DNA of 64,000 bases, from assembly GCA_022651385.1 (NCBI GenBank), contig JALCQR010000005.1:1-64000 (forward strand). The letters run 5' to 3'. The translations under genes and the position numbers were made by a program. Position 1 is the first letter of the stretch, and each line of letters starts with the position of its first letter. Below are positions 46,477-55,045 of this stretch, in pieces. Under the pieces are notes generated by a model that did not search any database, was not told where the DNA came from, and was given only the letters and a program-made list of their open reading frames with translations. Origin of the DNA: Clostridia bacterium (GTDB lineage: Bacteria; Bacillota; Clostridia; Lachnospirales; Anaerotignaceae).

Positions 46477-46980
46477 TCATTTAAAAAAAGTTATTTTGCG
46501 AAAAGGGGTAAAACTCATTAAAACTTTACCCTCTATACTTTTGCAGTTTAAAGGTCCAAAATCCCTGCTGTCTGTGCTATCACCGGCATTATCCCCAAGA
46601 GCGTAAATGTATCCATTACCCAATACAAATTCGGTATCTTCCGTACCTTTTTTAAAATAGTATCCCTTTTTCTCAATACCGTTTATGTACAATTTACGTT
46701 CTTTAATTTCTATTGTATCACCGGATTGAGCAGCAATGCGCTTTACAATTTTAGTATTTTTTCCGTCAATGTTAAGTTTCAGCACAACTATGTCACCTGT
46801 GCTGCATTTTCCAAACATGCTTATTAATCTGCACATAAATATTTTGTCTCCGTTATTAAGCGTGTTTGACATTGAGGTACCGTTTACACTTGCAGGGAAA
46901 AAAGCATAAAAAAACACTAAGACAATAACAGCAGTTTCGAGTATTTCAGACCCAATTTTTTTCAATAATCTCAAATCCAT
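46477..46980 (-). CDS. lepB: signal peptidase I
   Basis: 167-residue type I leader peptidase: N-terminal membrane anchor (about 13-32), catalytic Ser in GTSMSNTL, catalytic Lys in IVKRIAA, and GDNAGDSTDSRDFGPL. ATG 46980 has CGGAG 6 nt upstream. It precedes tmk with a 12-nt gap and so heads this operon. Nothing is seen between 46980 and 47122 except AT-rich promoter-like DNA. Confidence 0.93.
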   Translation of the reverse strand: MDLRLLKKIGSEILETAVIVLVFFYAFFPASVNGTSMSNTLNNGDKIFMCRLISMFGKCSTGDIVVLKLNIDGKNTKIVKRIAAQSGDTIEIKERKLYINGIEKKGYYFKKGTEDTEFVLGNGYIYALGDNAGDSTDSRDFGPLNCKSIEGKVLMSFTPFRKITFFK

Positions 46981-47122
46981 ATACATCTCCGCTGTTTAAT
47001 TAAAAATAGACCATAATACAATTTATTACAAATTTATTATATTGCATTTCTTATAAGTAATAAATACTTTTTTTAATAATATTTCTATTTGGCAAAAAAG
47101 TAACATAAATTTAATTTTTATA

Positions 47123-47157
47123 TTGACAAATAAAGTTATAGGTTGTATCATGATACA
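47123..47157 (+). promoter_or_regulatory. promoter with palindromic operator
   Basis: TTGACA (47123-47128), 17-nt spacer, TATCAT (47146-47151). The perfect 14-bp palindrome TGTATCATGATACA (47144-47157) covers the -10, where a dimeric repressor would block polymerase. Neither neighbour is transcribed in this direction, so it serves the small unit at 47189. Confidence 0.75.
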
Positions 47158-47188
47158 CAATTATTAAATTTCTAAGGAGAAAATAACA

Positions 47189-47314
47189 ATGCTTAATTTA
47201 TATACAGCAAACTGCATTATAGTCCTCCGTAGCCTCGTGGTCATTATTAACGAGGTCATTTGTGGTACACTAAATAATGCTTCTTGCCGTATGAAAACCC
47301 AATTAAGTTTATAA
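47189..47314 (+). CDS. small ORF, 41 aa, unknown
   Basis: ATG with AAGGAG 9 nt upstream, 41 codons, TAA. The peptide has a hydrophobic first half (NCIIVLRSLVVIINEVICG) and a short polar, basic tail (SCRMKTQLSL), with three Cys. It lies 40 bp after a strong promoter and 16 bp before a strong terminator, so something here is expressed. The DNA also folds: GCATTATAGT (47214) with ACT-AA-ATAATGC (47269-47280) enclosing CCTCGT/ACGAGG. It may be a small membrane peptide or toxin, a leader peptide, or the RNA may be the product. No family recognised. Confidence 0.45.
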   Translation: MLNLYTANCIIVLRSLVVIINEVICGTLNNASCRMKTQLSL

Positions 47315-47330
47315 CAAAGACTTTTCCAAA

Positions 47331-47366
47331 GGGGCCGTACAGCAAAAGCTGTACGGCCCCTTTTTT
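47331..47366 (+). terminator. strong rho-independent terminator
   Basis: GGGGCCGTACAGC, loop AAAA, GCTGTACGGCCCC, then TTTTTT: a perfect 13-bp stem. Confidence 0.95.
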
Positions 47367-47384
47367 AAATTTAATCTACGCTAA

Positions 47385-47571
47385 TAATCCGTAACGTGCC
47401 GTAATCAGCCCACCTGATGGCGGCGATAAGTAAAAACATGCGCTTTTCGTTACCGGCGAAAACCCAAAACAATCAATTCCTTTGGCCAAAGGCAAACCGG
47501 TATGATTGGGATGTTAATACATGCGAATGTGTTTTGCAAAAAAGCCACCGTTATACTGCACCGTCGGATTA
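47385..47571. ncRNA. candidate structured RNA, about 187 nt
   Basis: Far more GC-rich than its surroundings and without a reading frame. TAATCCG (47385-47391) pairs with CGGATTA (47565-47571) and, inside it, ACGTGC (47394-47399) with GCAC-C-GT (47558-47564), closing the whole segment. Inside are hairpins CCG-TA-ATCAG / CTGAT-GG-CGG (47399-47423), TTTTCG/CGAAAA (about 47444-47462), the palindrome CCTTTGGCCAAAGG (47479-47492) between CCCAA and TTGGG, and AATACAT-GCGA-ATGTGTT (47516-47533) with a GNRA tetraloop and one G-U pair. Strand is unsure; the T-rich tandem hairpins at 47717-47767 favour plus. It could belong to a known class such as the raiA-type RNAs; I cannot confirm this. Confidence 0.55.
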
Positions 47572-47716
47572 AAATAAATAAACTAAACTTAAAAACCACA
47601 AACAAATAGAAAGATTTCCGAACAGTTCATAAATTATTAAAAAAGGAGTCCTGCTATTCAGAAAATTTTATATATATAACCTCTAAGGTTTATATAATAG
47701 ACATTATTACCCAAAA

Positions 47717-47767
47717 GCCTGTCAATAAACACAGGCAAGGCTGCCGATATAATCGACAGCCTTTTTA
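47717..47767 (+). terminator. tandem hairpins ending in a U tract
   Basis: GCCTGT/ACAGGC (47717-47736) followed by AAGGCTG-C-CGAT / ATCG-A-CAGCCTT (47737-47762) and TTTTT. Between 47572 and 47716 I see only AT-rich DNA with a GGAG but no start codon after it. Confidence 0.7.
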
Positions 47768-47863
47768 AGAATATACAGCCCATCTTCTGCCTATAATAAG
47801 GCGGTCTAACTTAGTCTTTAGGGTTACTATAGAAGACAGAACGTTAATTTTGCTCCGTCCTTT

Positions 47864-48817
47864 TTACTCACATCGGCATGTTTCTTTTTTGATTATAAGT
47901 TTTCCTTTGTATATTTTTATTTTGTTTTTCAGTGCGTATCTGTATTTTTCCGTCATTTTAACAGGGTAGTATGACTCTTTGGATTTTCTTAAGCCATATA
48001 ATCCCATGTCTTCCTCACGGTTTATATAAGTAAGGCCTTCAAAATTTCTTTCTGCAAAAAGCTTGTTTATTGCCGGATACAATCCGTCTATGTCGCTTAC
48101 GGCTTTTTCTATGTGTATGTGTCCCATGTAATTGGTAAGCATTCCGCCTATGGTAAAAGCTACTATTTTTCCGTTTATCCGTATCACGCCGCCTTTAAGA
48201 TTAAGGTAATCCATGTTTAAAAGAGCTCTTTTAATAGAGTCACGCTCATCAAACCTGTCTATTGTTTCGTCAGTATGTGTTAATTTCCAATCGTCATAAA
48301 GCGCCATACATTCGTCATAGTCATCGTCTTTATAATCCTCATAAACAAAATCCGGATAATTTTGTTTAAGCCGGTTTATAAAATTTCTTTTGCTGTGATA
48401 CTTTTTGCCTTTAAGAGTTATGAGGCTTTCAGCGCTGTATACATAATCCCATGAGTCTCTTAAACTGTCTCTTTCAAATTCATCATACTCATCAAAATAT
48501 TTTTTAAAAGGCTCGGATATTGAATAAAATATCACTTCCTGCTTTGTCTGACAAAAATAACAAATTGCGTCTTTAATTGCCTTGTTGTAATCAAAATCCA
48601 AACTTTCCGGTATTGGCGGAAGCATAAGAGCGGGTTCTCCTTTATAGTGCATCTTTATAAATAAAAATCCGTCACTTTCGGCAATCTGAATCCAGCTGTT
48701 CTTGCCCCACATATAAAGATGCTGAAATGACATTTCTGCATTCTCTATCTGCCAATTTTTTTTATATTTTTCAAATATCTTTTTGTCGCCAAGGCAGATA
48801 TCTCTAAATTGCAGCAT
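47864..48817 (-). CDS. DUF2156 (LPG-synthetase C-terminal-like) protein
   Basis: 317 residues with the DUF2156 pattern of tandem GNAT-like folds: FQHLYMWGKNSW near the N-terminus, KKYHSKRNFINRLKQNYPDF (about 145-164), and GGVIRINGKIVAFTIGGML with YINREEDMGLYGLRKSKESYYP at the end. Relatives transfer aminoacyl or acyl groups; this one has no membrane flippase half. ATG 48817 follows GAGGAAG; the longer frame begins with TTG. Last gene of the AAA-GNAT-DUF2156 operon. The substrate is unknown. Confidence 0.82.
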   Translation of the reverse strand: MLQFRDICLGDKKIFEKYKKNWQIENAEMSFQHLYMWGKNSWIQIAESDGFLFIKMHYKGEPALMLPPIPESLDFDYNKAIKDAICYFCQTKQEVIFYSISEPFKKYFDEYDEFERDSLRDSWDYVYSAESLITLKGKKYHSKRNFINRLKQNYPDFVYEDYKDDDYDECMALYDDWKLTHTDETIDRFDERDSIKRALLNMDYLNLKGGVIRINGKIVAFTIGGMLTNYMGHIHIEKAVSDIDGLYPAINKLFAERNFEGLTYINREEDMGLYGLRKSKESYYPVKMTEKYRYALKNKIKIYKGKLIIKKETCRCE

Positions 48818-48840
48818 TTTAAAAACTTCCTCTCTTTTTT

Positions 48841-49950
48841 TCAATACTCATCTATTATTCGGCATTTCTGCTTAGGAAAAAGCTTATCCAGCTTATCCGC
48901 AGCTTCTTTGTCAATTATATTTACATTTCCTTCGGCTGCAAGCTCTTTAATGCTTCTGTAGCCGAATATCCACTGTACGAAACGATATATTTTAAATTCA
49001 AGCTGTGCCTTTTTGCTGCTTTTTTCGCCGTTTATGTAAAATAAACCATTGTTTTTTGCAACCACATCATCATCAATTTTAATTGTAATATCAATACTTT
49101 TTCCGATATATTTCAAAAGAGACGAGATGTCGGTTATGCCGCTTACATTTCTCGGCATAATTTTTTTATCGCATTGACTTATATTAACATTGCTGAATGA
49201 CGGCAGTTTTAGCTGAACCCTTCTTCCTGTTCCTAAATTTAAAAGTGCCTCACATAAAGCTTGTTCCGTTTTAGTGTTTCTGGCTATAATCTCCTCTCCG
49301 AAAATTCCGTCTTTTTCATCAAAATATACAGCGTAGCCGTCTATGTCATTGCCGTTTTTTATGGCAATGCATTTTCCGTCTCCCGCCAAATAATCAAAAC
49401 GCTTCAATGAAAAATCAGCGTATGACCTTTTTGCAGCACCCGAGTAATCGGATGTCACAATATTATAGCACGCCAAGAGTCCGCTTACATCATTTTTTAA
49501 ATCTATTTTACAACATTTAATATCACATAATTTTTTTGCGTTTTCTGTTTCAAGAAACATAATGTCGCTTACAGGGTAATTTCCAACACAAAGATACATA
49601 TTAATGTCTACAGGCGTGTTGGAACAAAGCGGAATACCTTTTAGCCTTACCATATTCATGTAGTAGGTGTAAAGTTCCTTCATGTACCCTCGTTTTCTGT
49701 AATCCGGATGAGTGCATACCCCTGCAGTCATTACGGAAGGCACTATTTTGCCTCTTACCTGAACAAAAAAAGGAAGGCCCTGTATAACAGAGGTAACGCG
49801 TCCGTCGTCCTCCTCAATTAAGACAGAATATTCCGGAACAAACCTGCTGTCAAACAGCCAGTCTGAAAATTTCTTAGTATCATCAAAGCTGATATCCCAA
49901 AGCTCTCTGAAAGCGGCTTTGTCCTTAATTTCAGCAGGTCTTATTTTCAT
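48841..49950 (-). CDS. GNAT acetyltransferase, Eis-like tandem type
   Basis: 369 residues: N-terminal GNAT (IRPAEIKDKAAFRELWDISF...; acyl-CoA loop VCTHPDYRKRGYMKELY, about 88-104), second GNAT-like half and a C-terminal SCP2-like domain (IDITIKIDDDVVAKNNGLFYI...), the Eis architecture. Eis enzymes acetylate amines on peptides or aminoglycosides; the target here is unknown. ATG 49950 lies 7 nt after AAAGGAG and overlaps the AAA gene region closely. Confidence 0.85.
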   Translation of the reverse strand: MKIRPAEIKDKAAFRELWDISFDDTKKFSDWLFDSRFVPEYSVLIEEDDGRVTSVIQGLPFFVQVRGKIVPSVMTAGVCTHPDYRKRGYMKELYTYYMNMVRLKGIPLCSNTPVDINMYLCVGNYPVSDIMFLETENAKKLCDIKCCKIDLKNDVSGLLACYNIVTSDYSGAAKRSYADFSLKRFDYLAGDGKCIAIKNGNDIDGYAVYFDEKDGIFGEEIIARNTKTEQALCEALLNLGTGRRVQLKLPSFSNVNISQCDKKIMPRNVSGITDISSLLKYIGKSIDITIKIDDDVVAKNNGLFYINGEKSSKKAQLEFKIYRFVQWIFGYRSIKELAAEGNVNIIDKEAADKLDKLFPKQKCRIIDEY

Positions 49951-49952
49951 TG

Positions 49953-51236
49953 TCATTCTCCTTTTATATCATCTTCACGGCCTTTTATTGCTTTTTCGGC
50001 CTTCAAAAATTCTTCTGTAGCTCTTTTAAGATGGCTTAATTTAATAGTTGATAAAAATTTCTTTTCTTTTTCGTCACACGGTTCAAATATGTCAATTTCC
50101 TTGTCGGACCAGCCCATAAAATCCTCGGCTGCGGCAGTCATACAAAGCTCAAGAAGGCGTCTTGCCTCACGTCCGTTCCCGAAATTGTCATCCTTTATTC
50201 TTTTATCGAAAAACGGCCTCAGTATGTCTTGCCAGCCGTCTTCAATTGAGAAATCTGCATTTTTGGCCTGAAGCTCGAATATTGAAAGCATTTCATCAGT
50301 ATCGTAAGACGAGAAATTAACCGTAAATGTAATTCTGCTTGATATTCCGGGGTTCTCGTTTAAAAATTGCTTCATCTTGTTGTTTCTGTCGTCAATATCG
50401 CCGCCGTATCCGGCAAATATAATAAGCTTGTCGTTGCTGTGCTCCTCAACCTCGGTGCATAGCTGAGCAAGGGCCTCCTGTGAAAAATTATCTGTTTTTT
50501 CGGATTCGTTGTAATTTACCAGTGAATATGCTTCGTCAATTATAATAATATCGTTTTTCATAAAAACATCGTGCACACGCTCTGATGTCTGGCCAACGTA
50601 TTTTGCCTTAAGCTGGCTGCCCGTTACATATGCCATGCGGCTTCCGTTAAGCACTTCCATTTCCTTCATCATGCTTGCAAAATATACGGCCGCTGTTGTT
50701 TTGGCTGTTCCCGGAGGCCCCACAAAAGCAAACACTTTGTGCATAGGAAAAGGCATAAAATTATAAACTTCGCGTCTTTTGCTGTACTGAAACACATCTC
50801 CCAGCTTACAGATGGCATGTTTCATCTCGTCTTGTCCGATTATAACGGAACACAGTTTTTTGTATGCAGTTGTCTCCTTAGGGTCTATCAGTATACTTTT
50901 AATTTTTCCGGTTTCTATAAGGTGCCTGCCGTAAACCAAATACTGTCTCAAAAACTCATATTCATTAGCGTCCATTGAAATAGCGTAAATGTTAAGCGGG
51001 TCCTCCAAAAGCACATGCTTAGCAAGGGAAATATAGCTGTGCTTTTTGTCTTTAAACAGTTTGTCCAAATCTATTCCGGTTTTCTGAGAAACAATATCGT
51101 TTTTCACGTTTTGAGAAAAGAATATTTCATATATTTTGTCAACACATTTCTGTGAAAGTTCCTCACTGAAACCAGTAGCAAAAACGGCATCGTCATATGC
51201 TCTTTTTTCAATTGCCTCTATTTCAGCCTCGTTCAT
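49953..51236 (-). CDS. CbbX/SpoVK-like AAA+ ATPase
   Basis: 427 residues: helical N-terminal domain (1-125), then AAA core with Walker A FVGPPGTAKTTAA (about 170-182; A replaces the usual G before K), VTGSQLKAKYVGQTSERV pore-loop region, Walker B IIIIDEAYSLV (about 228), GYGGDID sensor 1 region and GNGREARRL (sensor 2, about 350). CbbX/SpoVK-type rings remodel or activate other enzymes. First gene of a tight operon with two acyltransferase-like genes, which are its obvious candidate clients. GGTGA precedes the ATG. Confidence 0.88.
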   Translation of the reverse strand: MNEAEIEAIEKRAYDDAVFATGFSEELSQKCVDKIYEIFFSQNVKNDIVSQKTGIDLDKLFKDKKHSYISLAKHVLLEDPLNIYAISMDANEYEFLRQYLVYGRHLIETGKIKSILIDPKETTAYKKLCSVIIGQDEMKHAICKLGDVFQYSKRREVYNFMPFPMHKVFAFVGPPGTAKTTAAVYFASMMKEMEVLNGSRMAYVTGSQLKAKYVGQTSERVHDVFMKNDIIIIDEAYSLVNYNESEKTDNFSQEALAQLCTEVEEHSNDKLIIFAGYGGDIDDRNNKMKQFLNENPGISSRITFTVNFSSYDTDEMLSIFELQAKNADFSIEDGWQDILRPFFDKRIKDDNFGNGREARRLLELCMTAAAEDFMGWSDKEIDIFEPCDEKEKKFLSTIKLSHLKRATEEFLKAEKAIKGREDDIKGE

Positions 51237-51562
51237 AAATATTCACCACTTTTTTCGGTATTCTAATTGATAATTGTTATCATTTAATACTTATTATAAT
51301 AAACCATATTTGAAAAATAATCAATATCTTTTTTAAATAAGACATTAATTACCACTAAGAACTATTGAAGTAAATTCAAATTAAAAAAATCGGAGTTTTC
51401 AAATATGAAATCACCGATTTTATTTTAAATCTTATTAATATTAAATATGTGTATAATTTGTAAACATATTGGTCAAACAATATCAATCTCCAAAAAGCAG
51501 GCAAATTCTTATATAAGACCTAAAATTACGTTTAAGTAAATTAATATGGGTTCAGCAATCAG
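51237..51562. other. gene-free spacer
   Basis: 326 AT-rich bases between the sensor kinase and the AAA operon. It contains the kinase terminator (51381-51421) and the AAA promoter region; no RNA or repeat seen. Confidence 0.5.
51381..51421 (-). terminator. terminator of the hybrid kinase gene
   Basis: Minus strand AAAATCGG, 20-nt loop, CCGATTTT followed by further T. Confidence 0.7.
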
Positions 51563-54337
51563 CTATATATTGTTTTTTATAATCATTTCTTTAATTGTCG
51601 AATACATTTTCTGCGGATTTATAGGTTTTTCAATATGTGCGTTCATTCCGACGTTTATTGCATCCTGAATATCTTCTTCAAAAGCATTTGCCGTTACGGC
51701 TATTATAGGCACTTTGTCGCCGCCTTTTTTCTTGATTTTCCTAATAATCTCGGCTGCTTTAAGACCGTCCATTATAGGCATTCTGATATCCATAAGTATA
51801 CAGTCAAAATGATTTTTCTCGGTTTTTGAAAAAATCTCCACCCCTTCTTTGCCGTTTGGCACACAAGTAACATTCATGTTGTATTTTTCAAGCATCTTCT
51901 TTACTATTTTCGTGTTAAGCGGATGGTCCTCACATATAAGAATGTTCTTGCCGCTTAAAATCGAATAATCCTGATTAACCTCAATAGATGCAGCTTTTAT
52001 TTTTTTGTCGGATTTTTCAAACTCAAGATTAACCTCAAAAGATGTGCCTTTTTCAAGAACGCTTTCGGCGTTAATTTTGCCGCCCATTAAGTCTACTGTT
52101 CTTTTAACTATTGAAAGTCCAAGTCCCGTGCCTTCCTCATGAGTATCAATTTCCGGGTTTTCCTGAGCAAAAGGCTCGTACAGATGAGGCATAAAACTGC
52201 CCTTTATTCCTATGCCGTTATCTTTAACACAAAATCTGAGGCCAATCTTTTTTTCATCTTCCATAGTAATCTCGGATGAAAATTCCACTTTTCCGCCCTC
52301 CGGCGTAAATTTCACAGCATTTGACAGAAGATTTAAAAATATCTGGCTGAATCTTATAGGGTCAGTAATTATATCTATATCGCCTTTTACAGTGTTTATA
52401 AATTCAATTTTCTTTTTTCTGCAAAGAGGTTTTATAATTGAATTAATCTGTGTAATAAAATCATTTATATCATAAGGCTGCTGATGTAAAGTCATATTTC
52501 CGCTTTCAAGTTTTGACATGTCAAGCACATCATTAATAAGGCCTAATAAAAACACAGCCGATTTGTTAATTTGGCTAAAATATTCTATAGATTTTTCATC
52601 CGTGCTTTCATCTTTACCAATATAAGTAAGCCCTATTATAGCATTCATAGGCGTTCTCATGTCATGGCTCATTCTTGACAAAAAACTGTCTTTTGCCAAG
52701 TTTGCCGCCTCACCTTTTTTAAGTGCCTCTCTAAGCTTTTCGTTTACTCTTTTGCTAATAACCGATGCTCTGAATATAAATATGCAAATAAGAAGTATAG
52801 CCGCGGAAACAAAGAAAAGTATTGTAACCATGTTTTCGGCAATAAAGTCTCTAAATGTTTTGGGGTCGTTATTGTTTTGAATATTTTCAATAACTATTTT
52901 GTTTATTGACGTCTGCGATATCTGAGTAAGAGCTTTATTTAATACCGACACAAGTCTTTCGTCGGTGTACTTATAAACACCTATGCAAAAATTAAAATCG
53001 GCATAAGGAAGTGATAACGTTACAAGATTTTTATAATATTTGTGTTTTAAAAGCCTGTCCATGCTGTAGCTGAGCACAAAAGTGACATCGGCTTTTCCGC
53101 TGTTTACCTTTTCAACACATTCCTCGAAAGATGAAGCATATTCGACATTTTTATATCCAATATCATTGGCAATTGAATCAAAAGACGGATATCCCTGCAA
53201 AATTACTACTCTGCATGAACTGTCGCGGTAATTGTCGACTTTTTTGTTTGCTACCGCTGTCACTGTATTGCTGTAATACGGTACTGTAAACTTTACATCA
53301 AGTTTGTTGCTTGTATACGTATTGTCGTTTACAGACGCCACCAGCTGCAAATTATTGTTTGCCATTTCATAATTTGTGTCTTCAATTCCTTTTCTTTCAA
53401 CATATTCAAACCTTAATCCGGTATATTTGTTTATAAGGTCAAAAGTATCAATTACTATTCCTTTGTAGCGCCCACTTTTCTTATCGTAGTATTCCATGGG
53501 CTTCATGTCGTTTGAAACGGCCACTTTAATAGGCTCGCTTGAGAAAACAAATTTTTTCTCCGATTCCGTAAGAGCGGTTTGTTTCAAAATTCCGCTGTAG
53601 TATTTGTTATTAAGGTCAGACTCATAATATGGATTTTCCAAATGAATTTGCTCTTGAGCATAATCTATGCCCTTTTTTATCGACGGGTCATTTTTATTAA
53701 GCATAAAGTACAGAGGCGTTTCGCTGAGCCTTGCAATTACTTTTAAGTCGGACTCACACCTAATGTCATTCATAAGTATAGCGTCCACTTCGCCTGACTC
53801 AAGAGCCTTTTTAGAATCTATATCCGAGTCATATTCAATAAATTTTACATCTGAGCCGTATTGCTTCAAAAAAACATTTGCCTGCTGAGTTCTGACAGAA
53901 TCTTTTAGCGTCGCTATTCGCATACCAGAAAATGAAGTAAAATCATTGTAGGCATAACCGTTGTTTTCCAGCAGCACGCATAATACAGTACCTCCGTGGC
54001 CCATATCACGTTTTGAAAAATCGCATCTTTTTGCACTATCATCAGTATACTGACAACCGGCAAGTATGTCTACTTTGCCGTTTTCAACAGCCTTTACTGC
54101 TTCCGGATATGACATCTCAATATAACTATAATTCCATTTTGTAAATTTTCTTATTTCTTCAAGATACTCATACGCAAATCCGCTTACAGTGCCGTCATCA
54201 TGCATCTGTATATAATTCGGATAATCTACTACTGCAACTTTTACTGTTTTTTCGTTTGCATATGTATTTATCGAAAACGATAGTATCGCCGCAATAATCA
54301 GAATAACAGAAATAACAGAGTAAGTGTTTTTTCTCAT
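51563..54337 (-). CDS. hybrid sensor histidine kinase with two solute-binding domains
   Basis: 924 residues: signal peptide (1-27), two extracytoplasmic SBP_bac_3 domains (about 30-250 and 260-490), membrane helix (MVTILFFVSAAILLICIFIF, about 515-535), HisKA with FLSRMSHDMRTPMNAI (phospho-His), HATPase_c (NAVKFTPEGG, VKDNGIGI, GTGLGLSIVKR) and a receiver domain with ILMDIRMPIMDG (phospho-Asp). The layout is that of BvgS/EvgS without an HPt domain. It likely senses an amino acid or similar small solute. No response regulator is adjacent. ATG 54337 follows AAAGGAAAA; 34 codons of upstream open frame are not used. Confidence 0.9.
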   Translation of the reverse strand: MRKNTYSVISVILIIAAILSFSINTYANEKTVKVAVVDYPNYIQMHDDGTVSGFAYEYLEEIRKFTKWNYSYIEMSYPEAVKAVENGKVDILAGCQYTDDSAKRCDFSKRDMGHGGTVLCVLLENNGYAYNDFTSFSGMRIATLKDSVRTQQANVFLKQYGSDVKFIEYDSDIDSKKALESGEVDAILMNDIRCESDLKVIARLSETPLYFMLNKNDPSIKKGIDYAQEQIHLENPYYESDLNNKYYSGILKQTALTESEKKFVFSSEPIKVAVSNDMKPMEYYDKKSGRYKGIVIDTFDLINKYTGLRFEYVERKGIEDTNYEMANNNLQLVASVNDNTYTSNKLDVKFTVPYYSNTVTAVANKKVDNYRDSSCRVVILQGYPSFDSIANDIGYKNVEYASSFEECVEKVNSGKADVTFVLSYSMDRLLKHKYYKNLVTLSLPYADFNFCIGVYKYTDERLVSVLNKALTQISQTSINKIVIENIQNNNDPKTFRDFIAENMVTILFFVSAAILLICIFIFRASVISKRVNEKLREALKKGEAANLAKDSFLSRMSHDMRTPMNAIIGLTYIGKDESTDEKSIEYFSQINKSAVFLLGLINDVLDMSKLESGNMTLHQQPYDINDFITQINSIIKPLCRKKKIEFINTVKGDIDIITDPIRFSQIFLNLLSNAVKFTPEGGKVEFSSEITMEDEKKIGLRFCVKDNGIGIKGSFMPHLYEPFAQENPEIDTHEEGTGLGLSIVKRTVDLMGGKINAESVLEKGTSFEVNLEFEKSDKKIKAASIEVNQDYSILSGKNILICEDHPLNTKIVKKMLEKYNMNVTCVPNGKEGVEIFSKTEKNHFDCILMDIRMPIMDGLKAAEIIRKIKKKGGDKVPIIAVTANAFEEDIQDAINVGMNAHIEKPINPQKMYSTIKEMIIKNNI

Positions 54338-54501
54338 ATCATTTTCCTTTCGCAGATATAGCCAAAAAGATGCTAATATAAACTGTTTGTTTCTTATGTA
54401 ATAAACTAAAGTGCACTTTTTTCTAAAATATGTACTCATTTTTTAATTATAACACCTTTAAAAATAAATAAAAGATGTTTGGAAAATTATGTATGAGATT
54501 T

Positions 54502-54942
54502 TTATTTATTGTAGTTTTTTAACTTATCTGTAAATTTTTTCAGGTTCTCTACAGTTTTTTTGTTTATAAAATGCTCAATTTTCTCTGTCTGTTCAAGCTC
54601 TGTATCGGAATTATTTAAAGCGCATAAAAACTCGTTTATCACTTTGTGGCGGTAAAGCAGGTAACCGCCCATTTTAAGACCTTTTTCCGAAATCGAGATA
54701 TGTCCGTATTTTTCAAAAGAGATATAGCCTTTTTCCTTAAGCAGCAGCATCATTTTGGAAGCCGAGGAAGGCTTAACATGAAGCTTTTCCGAAATAGTAC
54801 CTATTCTGACTTCTTTTTGACCTTCCGAAAGCCTGCAAATCATTTCAAGATAATCTTCCATTGAGCTTGTTAATTTTTCGTCATCATATTTCTCGTTTAT
54901 CCTGTAACCGTTTAATGTATAAAACTCATCTTTTTTGCACAC
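54502..54942 (-). CDS. DtxR/MntR-family metal-dependent repressor
   Basis: 146 residues, short form without SH3 domain. HTH at about 40-75 (VRIGTISEKLHVKPSSASKMMLLL). Metal ligands match those of B. subtilis MntR: D and E of SMEDYLEMI, H of YRHKVI, and E-E-H of TEKIEHF. Divergent from feoAB, so it probably controls ferrous iron (or manganese) uptake. Start GTG 54942 with AAGGAG upstream. Confidence 0.9.
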   Translation of the reverse strand: MCKKDEFYTLNGYRINEKYDDEKLTSSMEDYLEMICRLSEGQKEVRIGTISEKLHVKPSSASKMMLLLKEKGYISFEKYGHISISEKGLKMGGYLLYRHKVINEFLCALNNSDTELEQTEKIEHFINKKTVENLKKFTDKLKNYNK

Positions 54943-54989
54943 AGCGTATCACTCCTTAAAAAAACTGTAACCAAATTTATCATTCACAA

Positions 54990-55021
54990 TATAATAGAAT
55001 TAGAAAGTTTCCTTAAACTAA
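54990..55021 (+). promoter_or_regulatory. feoAB promoter with candidate metal-repressor box
   Basis: TATAAT (54990-54995) with TGTAAC 18 nt upstream as a weak -35. Just downstream TTAGAAAGTTTCCTTAAACTAA (55000-55021) contains AGTTT/AAACT arms and TTAG/CTAA ends, as in DtxR-family operators; it would cover the transcription start. Confidence 0.5.
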
Positions 55022-55045
55022 AAATTAAATCAGAGGTGTATTAAT

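Noticed and set aside
47385-47571. tRNA, tmRNA, SRP RNA, T-box, cobalamin or SAM riboswitch
   Set aside because: None of the hallmark sequences of these RNAs (such as the T-box AGGGTGG core or the SRP GGTG...GGAAGCA region) is present.
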